A stretch of 64,000 nt of DNA from Ornithinicoccus hortensis (GTDB taxonomy: Bacteria > Actinomycetota > Actinomycetes > Actinomycetales > Dermatophilaceae): assembly GCF_006716185.1 (NCBI RefSeq), contig NZ_VFOP01000001.1, forward strand, positions 2,046,001 to 2,110,000, in the 5' to 3' direction. The position numbers and the translations under genes are program-made. Below, piece by piece: positions 54,190-62,620 of this stretch. The notes under the pieces are model-generated. The model saw nothing but the letters and a program-made list of their open reading frames with translations, was not told the origin of the DNA and did not search any database. Each line of letters begins with the position of its first letter. Position 1 is the stretch's first letter.

Positions 54190-54981
54190 TCACGGCCGGA
54201 GCGCGTCCCGGAGAGCGGCGATCCAGTCCTCGAAGGCGTCCAGGTGGGCGTCGTGGCTCCCGTGGGGCAGGTCGACCCGGGTGGTTGCGGGGCGGCGGCG
54301 GATCAGTTCGTCGCGTTGCTCCGGCTCGAACATGCCATGGGCGGCGAACACCGCGACGGTCGGGACGGCCAGGCTCTCCCACTCCCGCCAGCGCGGGACC
54401 TGCACGGCGGCGATGGTGGCCTCCATGATGTCGGCATCGAAGGGCGGCCGCAGGCCCTCCGGCGTGCGCTCGAGGTCCTCCACCCAGGCGCGGGCGATGG
54501 GGGAGTCGCCGAGAGCCTCCCTGGCCGCGGGCAGGTCCGCGAACGGGAGCGGCCAGGACCGGAAGAAGTCGCCCAGTGCGCGGGCCTCGTGGGGGTCGTC
54601 GCTGCCGGCCGCGTGGCCCTCGAGCATCACCAGCCGGTCGACCAGGTCGGGCCGTGCCGCGGCGACGAGGAAGGCCGTGTGGGCACCCATCGACTGGCCG
54701 ACGAGTCGGACCCGCTCGCCGGGCAGCAGGCGCTCGACCACGGTGATCACGTCGTCGACGAATGCCTCCCGGGAGCAGTCGTCGGGTCGGCGGGTGCTCT
54801 GTCCGTGGCCCCGCTGGTCGACCAGGACCACGCGGTGGTCCGGGGTCAGGGCGTCGGCGGTCGGTAGTAGCTCCCGGGAACTCCCGGCGAGCCCGTGCAG
54901 CAGGACGACCGCGGGGCCGTCGCCACCGCGGTCGGTGACCGCGATCCGGACGCCGTCGCGCAGCACGAACTGTGGGGACAC
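54190..54981 (-). CDS. Alpha/beta hydrolase
   Basis: 263 residues. Typical fold: VVLLHGLAGSS (oxyanion loop), VDQRGHGQS, the nucleophile elbow LVGQSMGAHTAF (GxSxG), and a C-terminal His in PHGSHDAHLDAF. A lid region lies around residues 130-190. The substrate cannot be told. GTG 54981 lies 5 nt after the YjbQ stop, in a minus-strand run glcD-glcE-glcF-yjbQ-hydrolase. Confidence 0.88.
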   Translation of the reverse strand: MSPQFVLRDGVRIAVTDRGGDGPAVVLLHGLAGSSRELLPTADALTPDHRVVLVDQRGHGQSTRRPDDCSREAFVDDVITVVERLLPGERVRLVGQSMGAHTAFLVAAARPDLVDRLVMLEGHAAGSDDPHEARALGDFFRSWPLPFADLPAAREALGDSPIARAWVEDLERTPEGLRPPFDADIMEATIAAVQVPRWREWESLAVPTVAVFAAHGMFEPEQRDELIRRRPATTRVDLPHGSHDAHLDAFEDWIAALRDALRP

Positions 54982-54986
54982 CCGGA

Positions 54987-55394
54987 TCAGCGGCCGCCCA
55001 GGAACGAGTAGCGGACCTGGCGGTCGCTGTTGTCGATGTTGAGGTCGACCAGGCACAGGCTCTGCCAGGTCCCGAGGGCCAGGCGTCCGTCGAGGACGGG
55101 GACCGTGGCGTAGGGCGGGATCAGCGCCGGCATGACGTGGGAGCGACCGTGCCCCCTGCTGCCGTGCCGGTGGATCCACCGGTCGTCCGCCGGCAGGAGG
55201 TCGCGCAGCGCCGCGAGCAGGTCATCGTCGCTGCCGGCCCCCGTCTCCAGGATGGCCAGGCCGGCCGTGGCGTGCGGGACGAACACGTGCAGCAGCCCGT
55301 CGCCGCGGTCGCCGACGAAGCCCGCGGCGTCGGCGGTGATGTCGAGCACCACTTCCTCGCCACCGGTCCGGTAGGTGCGCACCTGGCTGTCCAC
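54987..55394 (-). CDS. YjbQ family protein (UPF0047; secondary thiamine-phosphate synthase type)
   Basis: 135 residues. Conserved segments: GLLHVFVPHATAGLAILETG, HRHGSRGHGRSHVMPALIPP, and LGTWQSLCLVDLN, with the three His/Asp metal ligands of the family. Homologues can complement thiamine-phosphate synthase mutants weakly; the true role is open. It starts 3 nt after glcF, so it is in the operon. Confidence 0.92.
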   Translation of the reverse strand: MDSQVRTYRTGGEEVVLDITADAAGFVGDRGDGLLHVFVPHATAGLAILETGAGSDDDLLAALRDLLPADDRWIHRHGSRGHGRSHVMPALIPPYATVPVLDGRLALGTWQSLCLVDLNIDNSDRQVRYSFLGGR

Positions 55395-55397
55395 GGT

Positions 55398-56735
55398 TCA
55401 GGCCTCCAGCGGAACCCCGCGGATCGAGGCGTCGAGGACGACCGCGGTATGCGCCATGCCGATGCTCTTGCCCGCCCGCTCCAGGGAGTTGGCCACCTGC
55501 ATCAGGCACCCGGGGTTGGCGGTGATCAGCAGCTCGGCCCCGGTGGAGGCGATGTTGGCGGCCTTGCGGTCGCCCAGCTCCTTGGCCGGCTCGGGGTTGA
55601 GGATGTTGTAGACCCCGGCGCTGCCGCAGCAGATCTCGGCGTCCGGGATCTCCCGCACCTCCAGCCCTGGGATGGCGCGCAGCAGCTCGCGGGGCTGGTT
55701 CCGGATGCCCTGGGCGTGCCCCAGGTGGCAGGCGTCGTGATAGGCGGCCACGGCGTTGATCGGGTGACGGGGGGCGACCGGGCCGAGCTCGGCGATGATC
55801 TCGGCGAAGTCGCGCACCCGGGAGGAGAACTCGCGGGCGCGGTCGGCATACGCCGGGTCGTCGGAGAGGAGGTGGACGTACTCCTTCATCGAGGACCCGC
55901 AGCCGGCCGAGTTCACCACGACGTAGTCGACCGCCGCCTCGGAGAAGGTGTCGATCAGGGCGCGGGCGAACCGCTGGCCCTCCTCCTCGCGTCCGACGTG
56001 GGTGCTCAGCGCACCGCAGCACCCCTGCCGGGCGGGCGCGATGACCTCGCACCCCTCGGCGGCCAGGACCCGCGCGGTGGCGGCGTTGACCCCAGGGAAG
56101 AACTCCCGCTGCACGCACCCGGTCAGCATGCCGACCACGGCGCGGCGCTCGCCGATCGCCGGGGTCCGCTCCGGCACCTTCTCGGCCTTGCCCAGCTGGG
56201 GGGCCAGCGACTGCATGCTGGCCAACTCGGGGCTGATCCGTTCCAGCAGCCCGGTCTTGGCCAGCGCCCGGTCGGCACCGACCTTCTGCGCGAGCCGCAG
56301 CGGGCCGCGGAGCAGGCGCAGCCGCTTGGGGTAGGGGAACAGCGAGAAGATCGCCGCGCGCAGCGCCTTCTCCTTGGGGGTGCGGTCGTGGCGTCGCTCC
56401 ACCTGCGCCCGGGTCTGCTCGATGAGCCGGTCGTACTGGACCCCGGAGGGGCAGGCGGTGACGCAGGCCATGCAGCCCAGGCAGGCGTCGAAGTGCCCGA
56501 CCATCGAGTCGGTGAGCGGGGAGCCCTCCAGCCCGGCCTGCATCAGGTGGATCCGGCCGCGGGGGCTGTCCATCTCCTCGCCCCAGAGGTTGTAGGTGGG
56601 GCAGGTGGTCAGGCAGAACCCGCAGTGGACGCAGTCGTCGATGAGTTCCTTGCTGGGCGGGCGGTGGGCGTCGAACGCCGGCTGGCCCTCCCCGCGCACG
56701 CCCGGGATGCCGAGCTGGACCTGGTCGTGACCCAT
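55398..56735 (-). CDS. glcF: Glycolate oxidase iron-sulfur subunit
   Basis: 445 residues. Two 4Fe-4S motifs at the N-terminus (CVHCGFCLTTCPTY and CLGCMACVTACPSG) and two Cys-rich CCG domains (RQGCCGALSTHVG and EICCGSAGVYN, with AYHDACHLGHAQG). Passes electrons from the GlcD/GlcE flavoproteins to the respiratory chain. The ATG at 56735 has GGAGGA upstream and shares one base with the glcE stop (TGATG). Confidence 0.94.
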   Translation of the reverse strand: MGHDQVQLGIPGVRGEGQPAFDAHRPPSKELIDDCVHCGFCLTTCPTYNLWGEEMDSPRGRIHLMQAGLEGSPLTDSMVGHFDACLGCMACVTACPSGVQYDRLIEQTRAQVERRHDRTPKEKALRAAIFSLFPYPKRLRLLRGPLRLAQKVGADRALAKTGLLERISPELASMQSLAPQLGKAEKVPERTPAIGERRAVVGMLTGCVQREFFPGVNAATARVLAAEGCEVIAPARQGCCGALSTHVGREEEGQRFARALIDTFSEAAVDYVVVNSAGCGSSMKEYVHLLSDDPAYADRAREFSSRVRDFAEIIAELGPVAPRHPINAVAAYHDACHLGHAQGIRNQPRELLRAIPGLEVREIPDAEICCGSAGVYNILNPEPAKELGDRKAANIASTGAELLITANPGCLMQVANSLERAGKSIGMAHTAVVLDASIRGVPLEA

Positions 56736-57958
56736 CAGATTCCTCCTACGAAGCGCCCGACCGACAGCACGCCGGTCGGGTCGAACTCGTGCTTGACCCG
56801 GCGCATGATCTCCAGGCCGCCGACCGAGTCGGAGCCCCACACGTCGAGGGTGGTCTTGTCGGTGCCGGGGGCGTCCAGCACCACCAGGCTGCCGCCGTGG
56901 CGCAGGCACCACCCACGCAACCCGGCCACGGTGTCCGCGAGGTCGGTCATCGGTGCCGCGGCGTAGAGGACCCCGGCGCCGGCGGAGCCGCGGACCGCGA
57001 CCCCGCGCCGCGCGGTCTCCTGCACTAGGGCCGGGACGCTGCTGAGCTGGCAGGTGAGCTTGAGCGCCGCGACGTCGGTGCTCGGCTCGTCATCGCCGAG
57101 CCACGGGAACCGCCCCGTCCACGTCGCGTCGGTCTCCCCGGCGCCGGCGCCGAGGAGTTCCTTGGCCGCGGTGACCCGCGAGGCCACGCCCTCCTCGGTG
57201 CCGGTGAAGAGCGCGGCCACCCTGACCGGTCCGGTCCCGCCGGCGTGGTCGACCTCGAGGGCCGTCGGCACCAGCTGGGAGTGCAGCACCCGCTCGACGG
57301 GGCCGGCCAACTCGCCCGGGTCGACGTCGACGGAGACCCACTGGCTGGCCGCGGTCACCGGGTGCAGCCGGAAGGTGACCTCGGTCAGCACGCCCAGGGT
57401 CCCGAACGAGCCGGTGAGCAGCTTGCACAGGTCGTAGCCGGCGACGTTCTTGACGACCTTGCCCCCGGACTTGGCGACCGTGCCGTCGGCCCGCACCACG
57501 GTGACCCCGATGAGCAGGTCCCGCGCGGCGCCGACCGCCATCCGGCGCGGGCCGGACTGGTTGGTCGCGACCGCCCCGCCGATGGTGGAGCCGCCGACGA
57601 GGTCGTCGATGATCAGTTGCTGACCGTTCTCCCGCAGCACGCGGTCGAGGTCGGCCAGCCGCAGCCCGGTGCCGACCGTGGCGATCAGGTCACCGTGCGC
57701 GTGCTCGACCACCTGGTCCATCCGCAGGGTCTCCACGATGACGTCCAGGCGGGCGGGCGGCATACCCCAGGTCTGTTTGGTGCCGCCGCCGCGGACGGTC
57801 ACCGCCAGGCCCCGCTCGTGACAGAACCGCATCACCTCCGAGGTCTCCGCGGTGGAGGCCGGGCGGGCCACGACCTGGGGCCGCAGGCCGTCGACCAGGT
57901 CGCCTGGCCAGGGCTCACGGACCTCGCAGAGCGCGCCGAGTTCGTCCAGCAGACTCAT
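56735..57958 (-). CDS. glcE: Glycolate oxidase FAD-binding subunit
   Basis: 407 residues. FAD-binding PCMH/VAO-type fold: VVARPASTAETSEVMRFC, VTVRGGGTKQTWG, LIIDDLVGGSTIGGAVATNQSGPRRMAVGAARDLLIGVTVV, VKNVAGYDLCKLLTGSFGTLGVLTEVTF. Ends with EFDPTGVLSVGRFVGGI, the usual FAD-oxidase C-terminus. Start and stop share bases with the glcD stop and glcF start, so the three are tightly coupled. Confidence 0.93.
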   Translation of the reverse strand: MSLLDELGALCEVREPWPGDLVDGLRPQVVARPASTAETSEVMRFCHERGLAVTVRGGGTKQTWGMPPARLDVIVETLRMDQVVEHAHGDLIATVGTGLRLADLDRVLRENGQQLIIDDLVGGSTIGGAVATNQSGPRRMAVGAARDLLIGVTVVRADGTVAKSGGKVVKNVAGYDLCKLLTGSFGTLGVLTEVTFRLHPVTAASQWVSVDVDPGELAGPVERVLHSQLVPTALEVDHAGGTGPVRVAALFTGTEEGVASRVTAAKELLGAGAGETDATWTGRFPWLGDDEPSTDVAALKLTCQLSSVPALVQETARRGVAVRGSAGAGVLYAAAPMTDLADTVAGLRGWCLRHGGSLVVLDAPGTDKTTLDVWGSDSVGGLEIMRRVKHEFDPTGVLSVGRFVGGI

Positions 57959-59442
57959 CAGAAGATCTCCGCCAATCCTTGTGCCTGCAACGGGTGGGGG
58001 CCGGTATGCCGACCCGGACGTTCCCCGCACAGCCGGGGGGTGGGATAGACCTTGCCCGGGTTGGCGATGCCGTCGGGGTCGAACGCGCAGCGCACCATCT
58101 GCTGGGTGTCCAGGTCGTCGGCGGTGAACATCTTGGGCATGTGCTTGGCCTTGTCGGCACCCACCCCGTGCTCGCCGGTGATCGACCCGCCGTGCTCCAG
58201 GCAAAGGTCCAGGATGGCCCCGGACACCTCCTCGGCCCGCTCGGTCTCGCCCTCGACGGACCCGTCGAACAGCACCAGCGGGTGCAGGTTGCCGTCGCCG
58301 GCGTGGAACACGTTGGCCACCCGCACGCCCTTCTCGGCCGAGATCTCGGTCATCCGGCGCAGCACCTGCGGCAGCGCGGTCCGGGGCACCACGCCGTCCT
58401 GCACGATGTAGTCGGGGCTGATCCGTCCGACGGCGGCGAAGGCGGACTTGCGGCCCTTCCAGATCGCGGCCCGGTCGGCGGCGTCGGTGGCCACCCGCAG
58501 CTCGAAGCAGCCCTCGGTGTGGCAGATCTGCTCCACGGCGTCGAACTCGTGGGCGACCTCCTGGGCGGGGCCGTCGAGCTCCACCACGAGCACCGCCCCG
58601 GCGCCCTCGGGGTAGCCGCAGCTCACGGCCGCCTCGGCGGCCTCGATGGCCAGGGCGTCCATGATCTCGATGGCCGCGGGGACGATGCCGCTGGCGATGA
58701 TGGCGCTGGTAGCCGCGCCGGCCTGGTCGGTGTCCTCGAAACCGGCCAGGATGGTGCGGACCTCCTGCGGCAGACGGACCAGGCGGACGGTCACCCCGGT
58801 CGCGACCCCGAGCGTGCCCTCGGACCCGACGAACGCACCCACCAGGTCGTAGCCGGGGGCGTCGGGGGCCCGGGTGCCGAGGGTGACCTCCTCACCCTCG
58901 GGGGTGACCACGTCCAGGGCCAGCACGTGGTTGGCGGTGAAGCCGTACTTGAGGCAGTGCGCACCGCCGGAGTTCTCGGCGACGTTGCCGCCGATCGAGC
59001 AGATCTGCTGGCTGGAGGGGTCGGGGGCGAAGTAGTAGCCCTCCGGGTTGGCGGCCTTGGAGACCTGCAGGTTGATCACGCCCGGGTCCACGACCGCCCG
59101 CTGGTCGGCCGCGCTGATCTCGTGCAGCGTGCGCAGCCGGCTGGTGACCAGCAGCACCCCGTCGGCGTGGGGGAGCGCCCCACCCGACAGGCCGGTGCCG
59201 GAGCCGCGGGCGACGAACGGCACCCGGTGCGCGGCGCAGGCCTGCACGGCGCGCCGGACGTACTCCGGGGTGTCGGTCAGCACGACGAGCGCGGGCTGGA
59301 CCCGGTAGGCGGCGAGACCGTCGCAGTCGTATGCCGCCAGACGGGTGGGATCGGTGATGAGGCACTCCTCGGGCAGGTGCCCCCGTAGGTCCTCGAGAAC
59401 GTCGGCGGCCGTGCCTGCGGTGTCGCCCTGTGGCTGGCTCAT
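57958..59442 (-). CDS. glcD: Glycolate oxidase subunit GlcD (FAD-linked)
   Basis: 494 residues. Oxidises glycolate (or D-lactate) to the 2-oxo acid. N-terminal FAD domain: VPFVARGSGTGLSGGALPHADGVLLV, SSQQICSIGGNVAENSGGAHCLKYG, GYDLVGAFVGSEGTLGVAT. C-terminal domain: VANVFHAGDGNLHPLVLFD and GGSITGEHGVGADKAKHMPKMF, with the catalytic His residues. First gene of a five-gene minus-strand operon. An IclR-type palindrome lies 80 bases upstream. Confidence 0.94.
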   Translation of the reverse strand: MSQPQGDTAGTAADVLEDLRGHLPEECLITDPTRLAAYDCDGLAAYRVQPALVVLTDTPEYVRRAVQACAAHRVPFVARGSGTGLSGGALPHADGVLLVTSRLRTLHEISAADQRAVVDPGVINLQVSKAANPEGYYFAPDPSSQQICSIGGNVAENSGGAHCLKYGFTANHVLALDVVTPEGEEVTLGTRAPDAPGYDLVGAFVGSEGTLGVATGVTVRLVRLPQEVRTILAGFEDTDQAGAATSAIIASGIVPAAIEIMDALAIEAAEAAVSCGYPEGAGAVLVVELDGPAQEVAHEFDAVEQICHTEGCFELRVATDAADRAAIWKGRKSAFAAVGRISPDYIVQDGVVPRTALPQVLRRMTEISAEKGVRVANVFHAGDGNLHPLVLFDGSVEGETERAEEVSGAILDLCLEHGGSITGEHGVGADKAKHMPKMFTADDLDTQQMVRCAFDPDGIANPGKVYPTPRLCGERPGRHTGPHPLQAQGLAEIF

Positions 59443-59521
59443 CTGGTCACCTCCGGTTGGGTCAGACCATCTTGTCGTGGTGTCGTGACGGACGGTAGTC
59501 CGGGCCCGGCGCCATCACAAC

Positions 59522-59538
59522 ATTCCACTCAATGGAAT
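59522..59538. promoter_or_regulatory. IclR-type palindromic operator upstream of glcD
   Basis: Perfect inverted repeat ATTCCA-CTCAA-TGGAAT, with the TGGAA/TTCCA core typical of IclR-family sites. It lies in an AT-rich patch between glcD and lepA, about 80 bases before glcD. The divergent IclR gene of the permease is the obvious candidate to bind here. Confidence 0.65.
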
Positions 59539-59669
59539 CGAATCGCTACCATACGAAACGTACCGTACAGGCACCCGGGGGCGTGGCGCTGATTGGGGTC
59601 GGGACGCGCTGCATGGGAGACTGGCGGGGCCGCTGTACTCCCGCTCCACGATCCCGAGGTTCCTGTCGC

Positions 59670-61520
59670 GTGTCCCCGTTGGCCCCCTCCGTGCCGAAGC
59701 CGGCTGCCACCCCGGCGGAGGTGATCCGCAACTTCTGCATCATCGCGCACATCGACCACGGCAAGTCCACCCTGGCCGACCGGATGCTGCAGATCACCGG
59801 TGTCGTCGAGCAGCGCCAGATGCGCGCGCAGTACCTGGACCGGATGGACATCGAGCGCGAGCGCGGCATCACGATCAAGTCGCAGGCCGTGCGGATGCCG
59901 TGGGACGTGGGGACCACGGCGCACGTGCTCAACATGATCGACACCCCGGGGCACGTCGACTTCACCTACGAGGTGAGCCGGTCGCTGGCCGCCTGCGAGG
60001 GCGCAGTCCTGCTCGTGGACGCGGCGCAAGGCATCGAGGCCCAGACCCTGGCCAACCTCTACCTGGCGATGGAGAACGACCTCACCATCATCCCGGTGCT
60101 CAACAAGATCGACCTGCCCGCCGCGCAGCCGGAGAAGTATGCCGAGGAACTGGCCGGGCTGATCGGCTGTGAGCCGGAGGACGTCATGCGGGTGTCCGGC
60201 AAGACCGGCGAGGGCGTGGAGGAGCTGCTGGACCGGATCGTGGCCGAGGTCCCGGCCCCGGTCGGGGAGGCCGCCGCGCCCGCCCGGGCGATGATCTTCG
60301 ACTCGGTCTACGACACCTACCGCGGCGTGGTCACCTACGTCCGGGTCGTGGACGGCAGCCTGTCGCCGCGCGAGAAGATCTCGATGATGTCCACCAAGGC
60401 CACCCACGAGCTCCTGGAGATCGGGGTGATCTCCCCGGAGCCGGTGCCCAGCCAGGGGTTGGGCGTCGGGGAGGTGGGATACCTGATCACCGGGGTCAAG
60501 GACGTGCGCCAGTCGCGGGTCGGTGACACCGTCACCGGTGCCGGGCGGATGGCAGAGCAGGCCCTGGGTGGCTACAAGGACCCGCGCCCGATGGTGTTCT
60601 CCGGGCTGTACCCGATCGACGGCTCGGACTACCCGATCCTGCGCGACGCCCTCGACAAGCTGAAGCTCAACGACGCGGCGCTGGTCTACGAGCCGGAGAC
60701 CTCGGCCGCTCTGGGCTTCGGGTTCCGCGTCGGGTTCCTGGGGATGCTGCACCTGGAGATCGTCCGGGAGCGGCTGGAGCGCGAGTTCGACCTCGACCTG
60801 ATCTCGACCCTGCCCAACGTGGTCTACCAGGTGCAGCTGGACGACGGCACCGAGGTGGAGGTCACCAACCCCAGCGAGTTCCCGGGCGGGAAGGTCGCCT
60901 CCATCACCGAGCCCGTCGTGCGCGCCACGATCCTGGCGCCGAGCGAGTTCATCGGCAGCATCATGGAACTGTGCCAGTCGCGCCGCGGCACCCTGAAGGG
61001 GATGGACTACCTGTCCCCGGAACGGGTCGAGATGCGCTACACCCTGCCGCTGGCCGAGATCGTCTTCGACTTCTTCGACGCGTTGAAGTCCCGCACCAAG
61101 GGCTACGCCTCGCTCGACTACGAGAACGACGGGGAGCAGGTGGCCGACCTGGTCAAGGTCGACATCCTGCTGCAGGGCGACACGGTCGACGCGTTCAGCT
61201 CGATCGTGCACCGGGACAAGGCCTACGCCTACGGCGTGATGATGGCCGGCAAGCTCAAGGACCTGATCCCCCGGCAGCAGTTCGAGGTGCCGATCCAGGC
61301 CGCCATCGGCTCCCGGGTGATCGCCCGCGAGACCATCCGGGCGATCCGCAAGGACGTGCTCGCCAAATGCTACGGCGGTGACATCAGCCGCAAGCGCAAG
61401 CTGCTGGAGAAGCAGAAGGAGGGCAAGAAGCGGATGAAGATGGTCGGCTCCGTCGAGGTGCCGCAGGAAGCCTTCATCGCCGCCCTCTCCCAGGACAGCG
61501 GGGAAAAGGCGAAGAAGTAG
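59670..61520 (+). CDS. lepA: Elongation factor 4 (back-translocase LepA)
   Basis: 616 residues. GTPase domain with [48 protein letters not shown] and [10 protein letters not shown]; the domains resemble EF-G, ending in the LepA-specific C-terminal domain ([36 protein letters not shown]). GTG 59670 gives the family N-terminus [22 protein letters not shown]; the frame is open further upstream but without family similarity. Head of a unit with trmB. Confidence 0.96.
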   Translation: MSPLAPSVPKPAATPAEVIRNFCIIAHIDHGKSTLADRMLQITGVVEQRQMRAQYLDRMDIERERGITIKSQAVRMPWDVGTTAHVLNMIDTPGHVDFTYEVSRSLAACEGAVLLVDAAQGIEAQTLANLYLAMENDLTIIPVLNKIDLPAAQPEKYAEELAGLIGCEPEDVMRVSGKTGEGVEELLDRIVAEVPAPVGEAAAPARAMIFDSVYDTYRGVVTYVRVVDGSLSPREKISMMSTKATHELLEIGVISPEPVPSQGLGVGEVGYLITGVKDVRQSRVGDTVTGAGRMAEQALGGYKDPRPMVFSGLYPIDGSDYPILRDALDKLKLNDAALVYEPETSAALGFGFRVGFLGMLHLEIVRERLEREFDLDLISTLPNVVYQVQLDDGTEVEVTNPSEFPGGKVASITEPVVRATILAPSEFIGSIMELCQSRRGTLKGMDYLSPERVEMRYTLPLAEIVFDFFDALKSRTKGYASLDYENDGEQVADLVKVDILLQGDTVDAFSSIVHRDKAYAYGVMMAGKLKDLIPRQQFEVPIQAAIGSRVIARETIRAIRKDVLAKCYGGDISRKRKLLEKQKEGKKRMKMVGSVEVPQEAFIAALSQDSGEKAKK

Positions 61521-62230
61521 TGAGCACCGGACCGCGGCTCGCCCGTACCCGCTCGTTCACCCGCAGGGGCGACCGGATGCCGCCCCGGCACCATGCGGCA
61601 TACGACCGGTTGTCCCCGCGGTATGTCGTGCAGGTGCCCCCCGACGGGGACGCCGGGGTGACCACCGTCGACCCGGCCTACCGGCTGGACCGGGAGCGCG
61701 AGTTCGGCCGGCTGGCGCCCCTGGTGGTCGAGATCGGCTCGGGCTCAGGTGACGCCCTGCGCCACGGGGCCGCCGAGCGCCCCGACTGGGACTTCCTGGC
61801 GCTGGAGGTGTGGCGTCCAGGCATCGCCCAGACGATGGCCCGGATGGGCGAGGACCCGCTGCCGAACATCCGGTTCGTGGAGGTCGACGCGGGACAGGCG
61901 CTGGGCACCCTGCTCGGGCCCGGCGAGGTGCACGAGGTGTGGACCTTCTTCCCCGACCCGTGGCCCAAGAACCGGCACCACAAGCGCCGGCTGGTGGCCC
62001 CGCCGTTCGCCGACGCCGTGCACCGCGTGCTGGCCCCCGGTGGTCTGTGGCGGCTCGCGACCGACTGGGCGGACTACGCCGACCACATGCGCGGGGTGCT
62101 CGACGCCGACGACCGGTTCGAGCTGGTGTCGACCGAGCGGGCGCCGTTGCGTCCGGTCACCCGGTTCGAGCGCAAGGGCATCGCGGCGGGACGCAGCATC
62201 ACCGACCTGGCCTACCAGCGGCTCGGCTAG
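61520..62230 (+). CDS. trmB: tRNA (guanosine(46)-N7)-methyltransferase TrmB
   Basis: 236 residues. Methylates G46 in the tRNA variable loop. SAM motif PLVVEIGSGSGDAL, then FLALEVWRPGIAQTMARM, and VWTFFPDPWPKNRHHKRRLVAPPFADAVHRVLAPGGLWRLATDW, the TrmB signature. C-terminus has TRFERKGIAAGRSITDLAYQRL. The GTG overlaps the lepA stop by one base. Confidence 0.95.
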   Translation: MSTGPRLARTRSFTRRGDRMPPRHHAAYDRLSPRYVVQVPPDGDAGVTTVDPAYRLDREREFGRLAPLVVEIGSGSGDALRHGAAERPDWDFLALEVWRPGIAQTMARMGEDPLPNIRFVEVDAGQALGTLLGPGEVHEVWTFFPDPWPKNRHHKRRLVAPPFADAVHRVLAPGGLWRLATDWADYADHMRGVLDADDRFELVSTERAPLRPVTRFERKGIAAGRSITDLAYQRLG

Positions 62231-62246
62231 GACCCGTCCGGCGCTC

Positions 62247-62336
62247 CTGAGGTAGCCGCCGCGCGGGCGAGGGGGACTCTGAGGTACGGCCGGTCCGGAA
62301 ACTAGGGACGACGTCCGATGTGCCGGTCTACCTCAG
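62247..62336. repeat. Three CTGAGGTA boxes and a GGAC-GTCC palindrome in a regulatory region
   Basis: CTGAGGTA occurs directly at 62247-62254 and 62279-62286 (32 bp apart, three helical turns) and inverted at 62329-62336. Between the last two lies GGAC-GAC-GTCC (62306-62316), loosely like a NarL/DosR-type half-palindrome. It sits upstream of a small ORF and a LuxR-type regulator gene. Confidence 0.5.
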
Positions 62337-62396
62337 CAACCGAGTCTTGAGGCATCGGGTCAACCGTGACCCGGTGGTCGAGATCGGAGAAACACC

Positions 62397-62558
62397 ATGG
62401 AGTTCGTGGATCCCTACCTGCGGGCCGAGCTGAACTACCGGCGCGAGGCGCTGTCGAAGGCGTGGCGGTCGCCGATGCACCTGCCGTTCAGCAAGGGGCG
62501 CAGCCCGCAGCCGTCCGGCCCCATCTCGGGTGACCGGCGGCCGTCCCAGGGACGGTGA
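62397..62558 (+). CDS. Small basic protein of 53 residues, unrecognised
   Basis: ATG 62397 has GGAG 7 nt upstream, a good ribosome site. The product begins MEFVDPYLRAELNYRREALS, predicts one amphipathic helix and ends in a Pro/Ser/Arg-rich tail. No family recognised. It lies directly behind the CTGAGGTA boxes and 62 bases before the AAA regulator gene, so it may be co-expressed with it. Short, so coding status is not certain. Confidence 0.55.
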   Translation: MEFVDPYLRAELNYRREALSKAWRSPMHLPFSKGRSPQPSGPISGDRRPSQGR

Positions 62559-62620
62559 GCGCCGTCGCCGCCGACGTGCCGTGTCCCGGTGGTCCCCTGC
62601 GAGTGTCGGTGGGACCGACG

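Noticed and set aside
59532-59669. Extended N-terminus of LepA from ATG 59532
   Set aside because: The 46 extra codons overlap the IclR palindrome and AT-rich promoter patch and resemble no LepA; GTG 59670 matches the family start.
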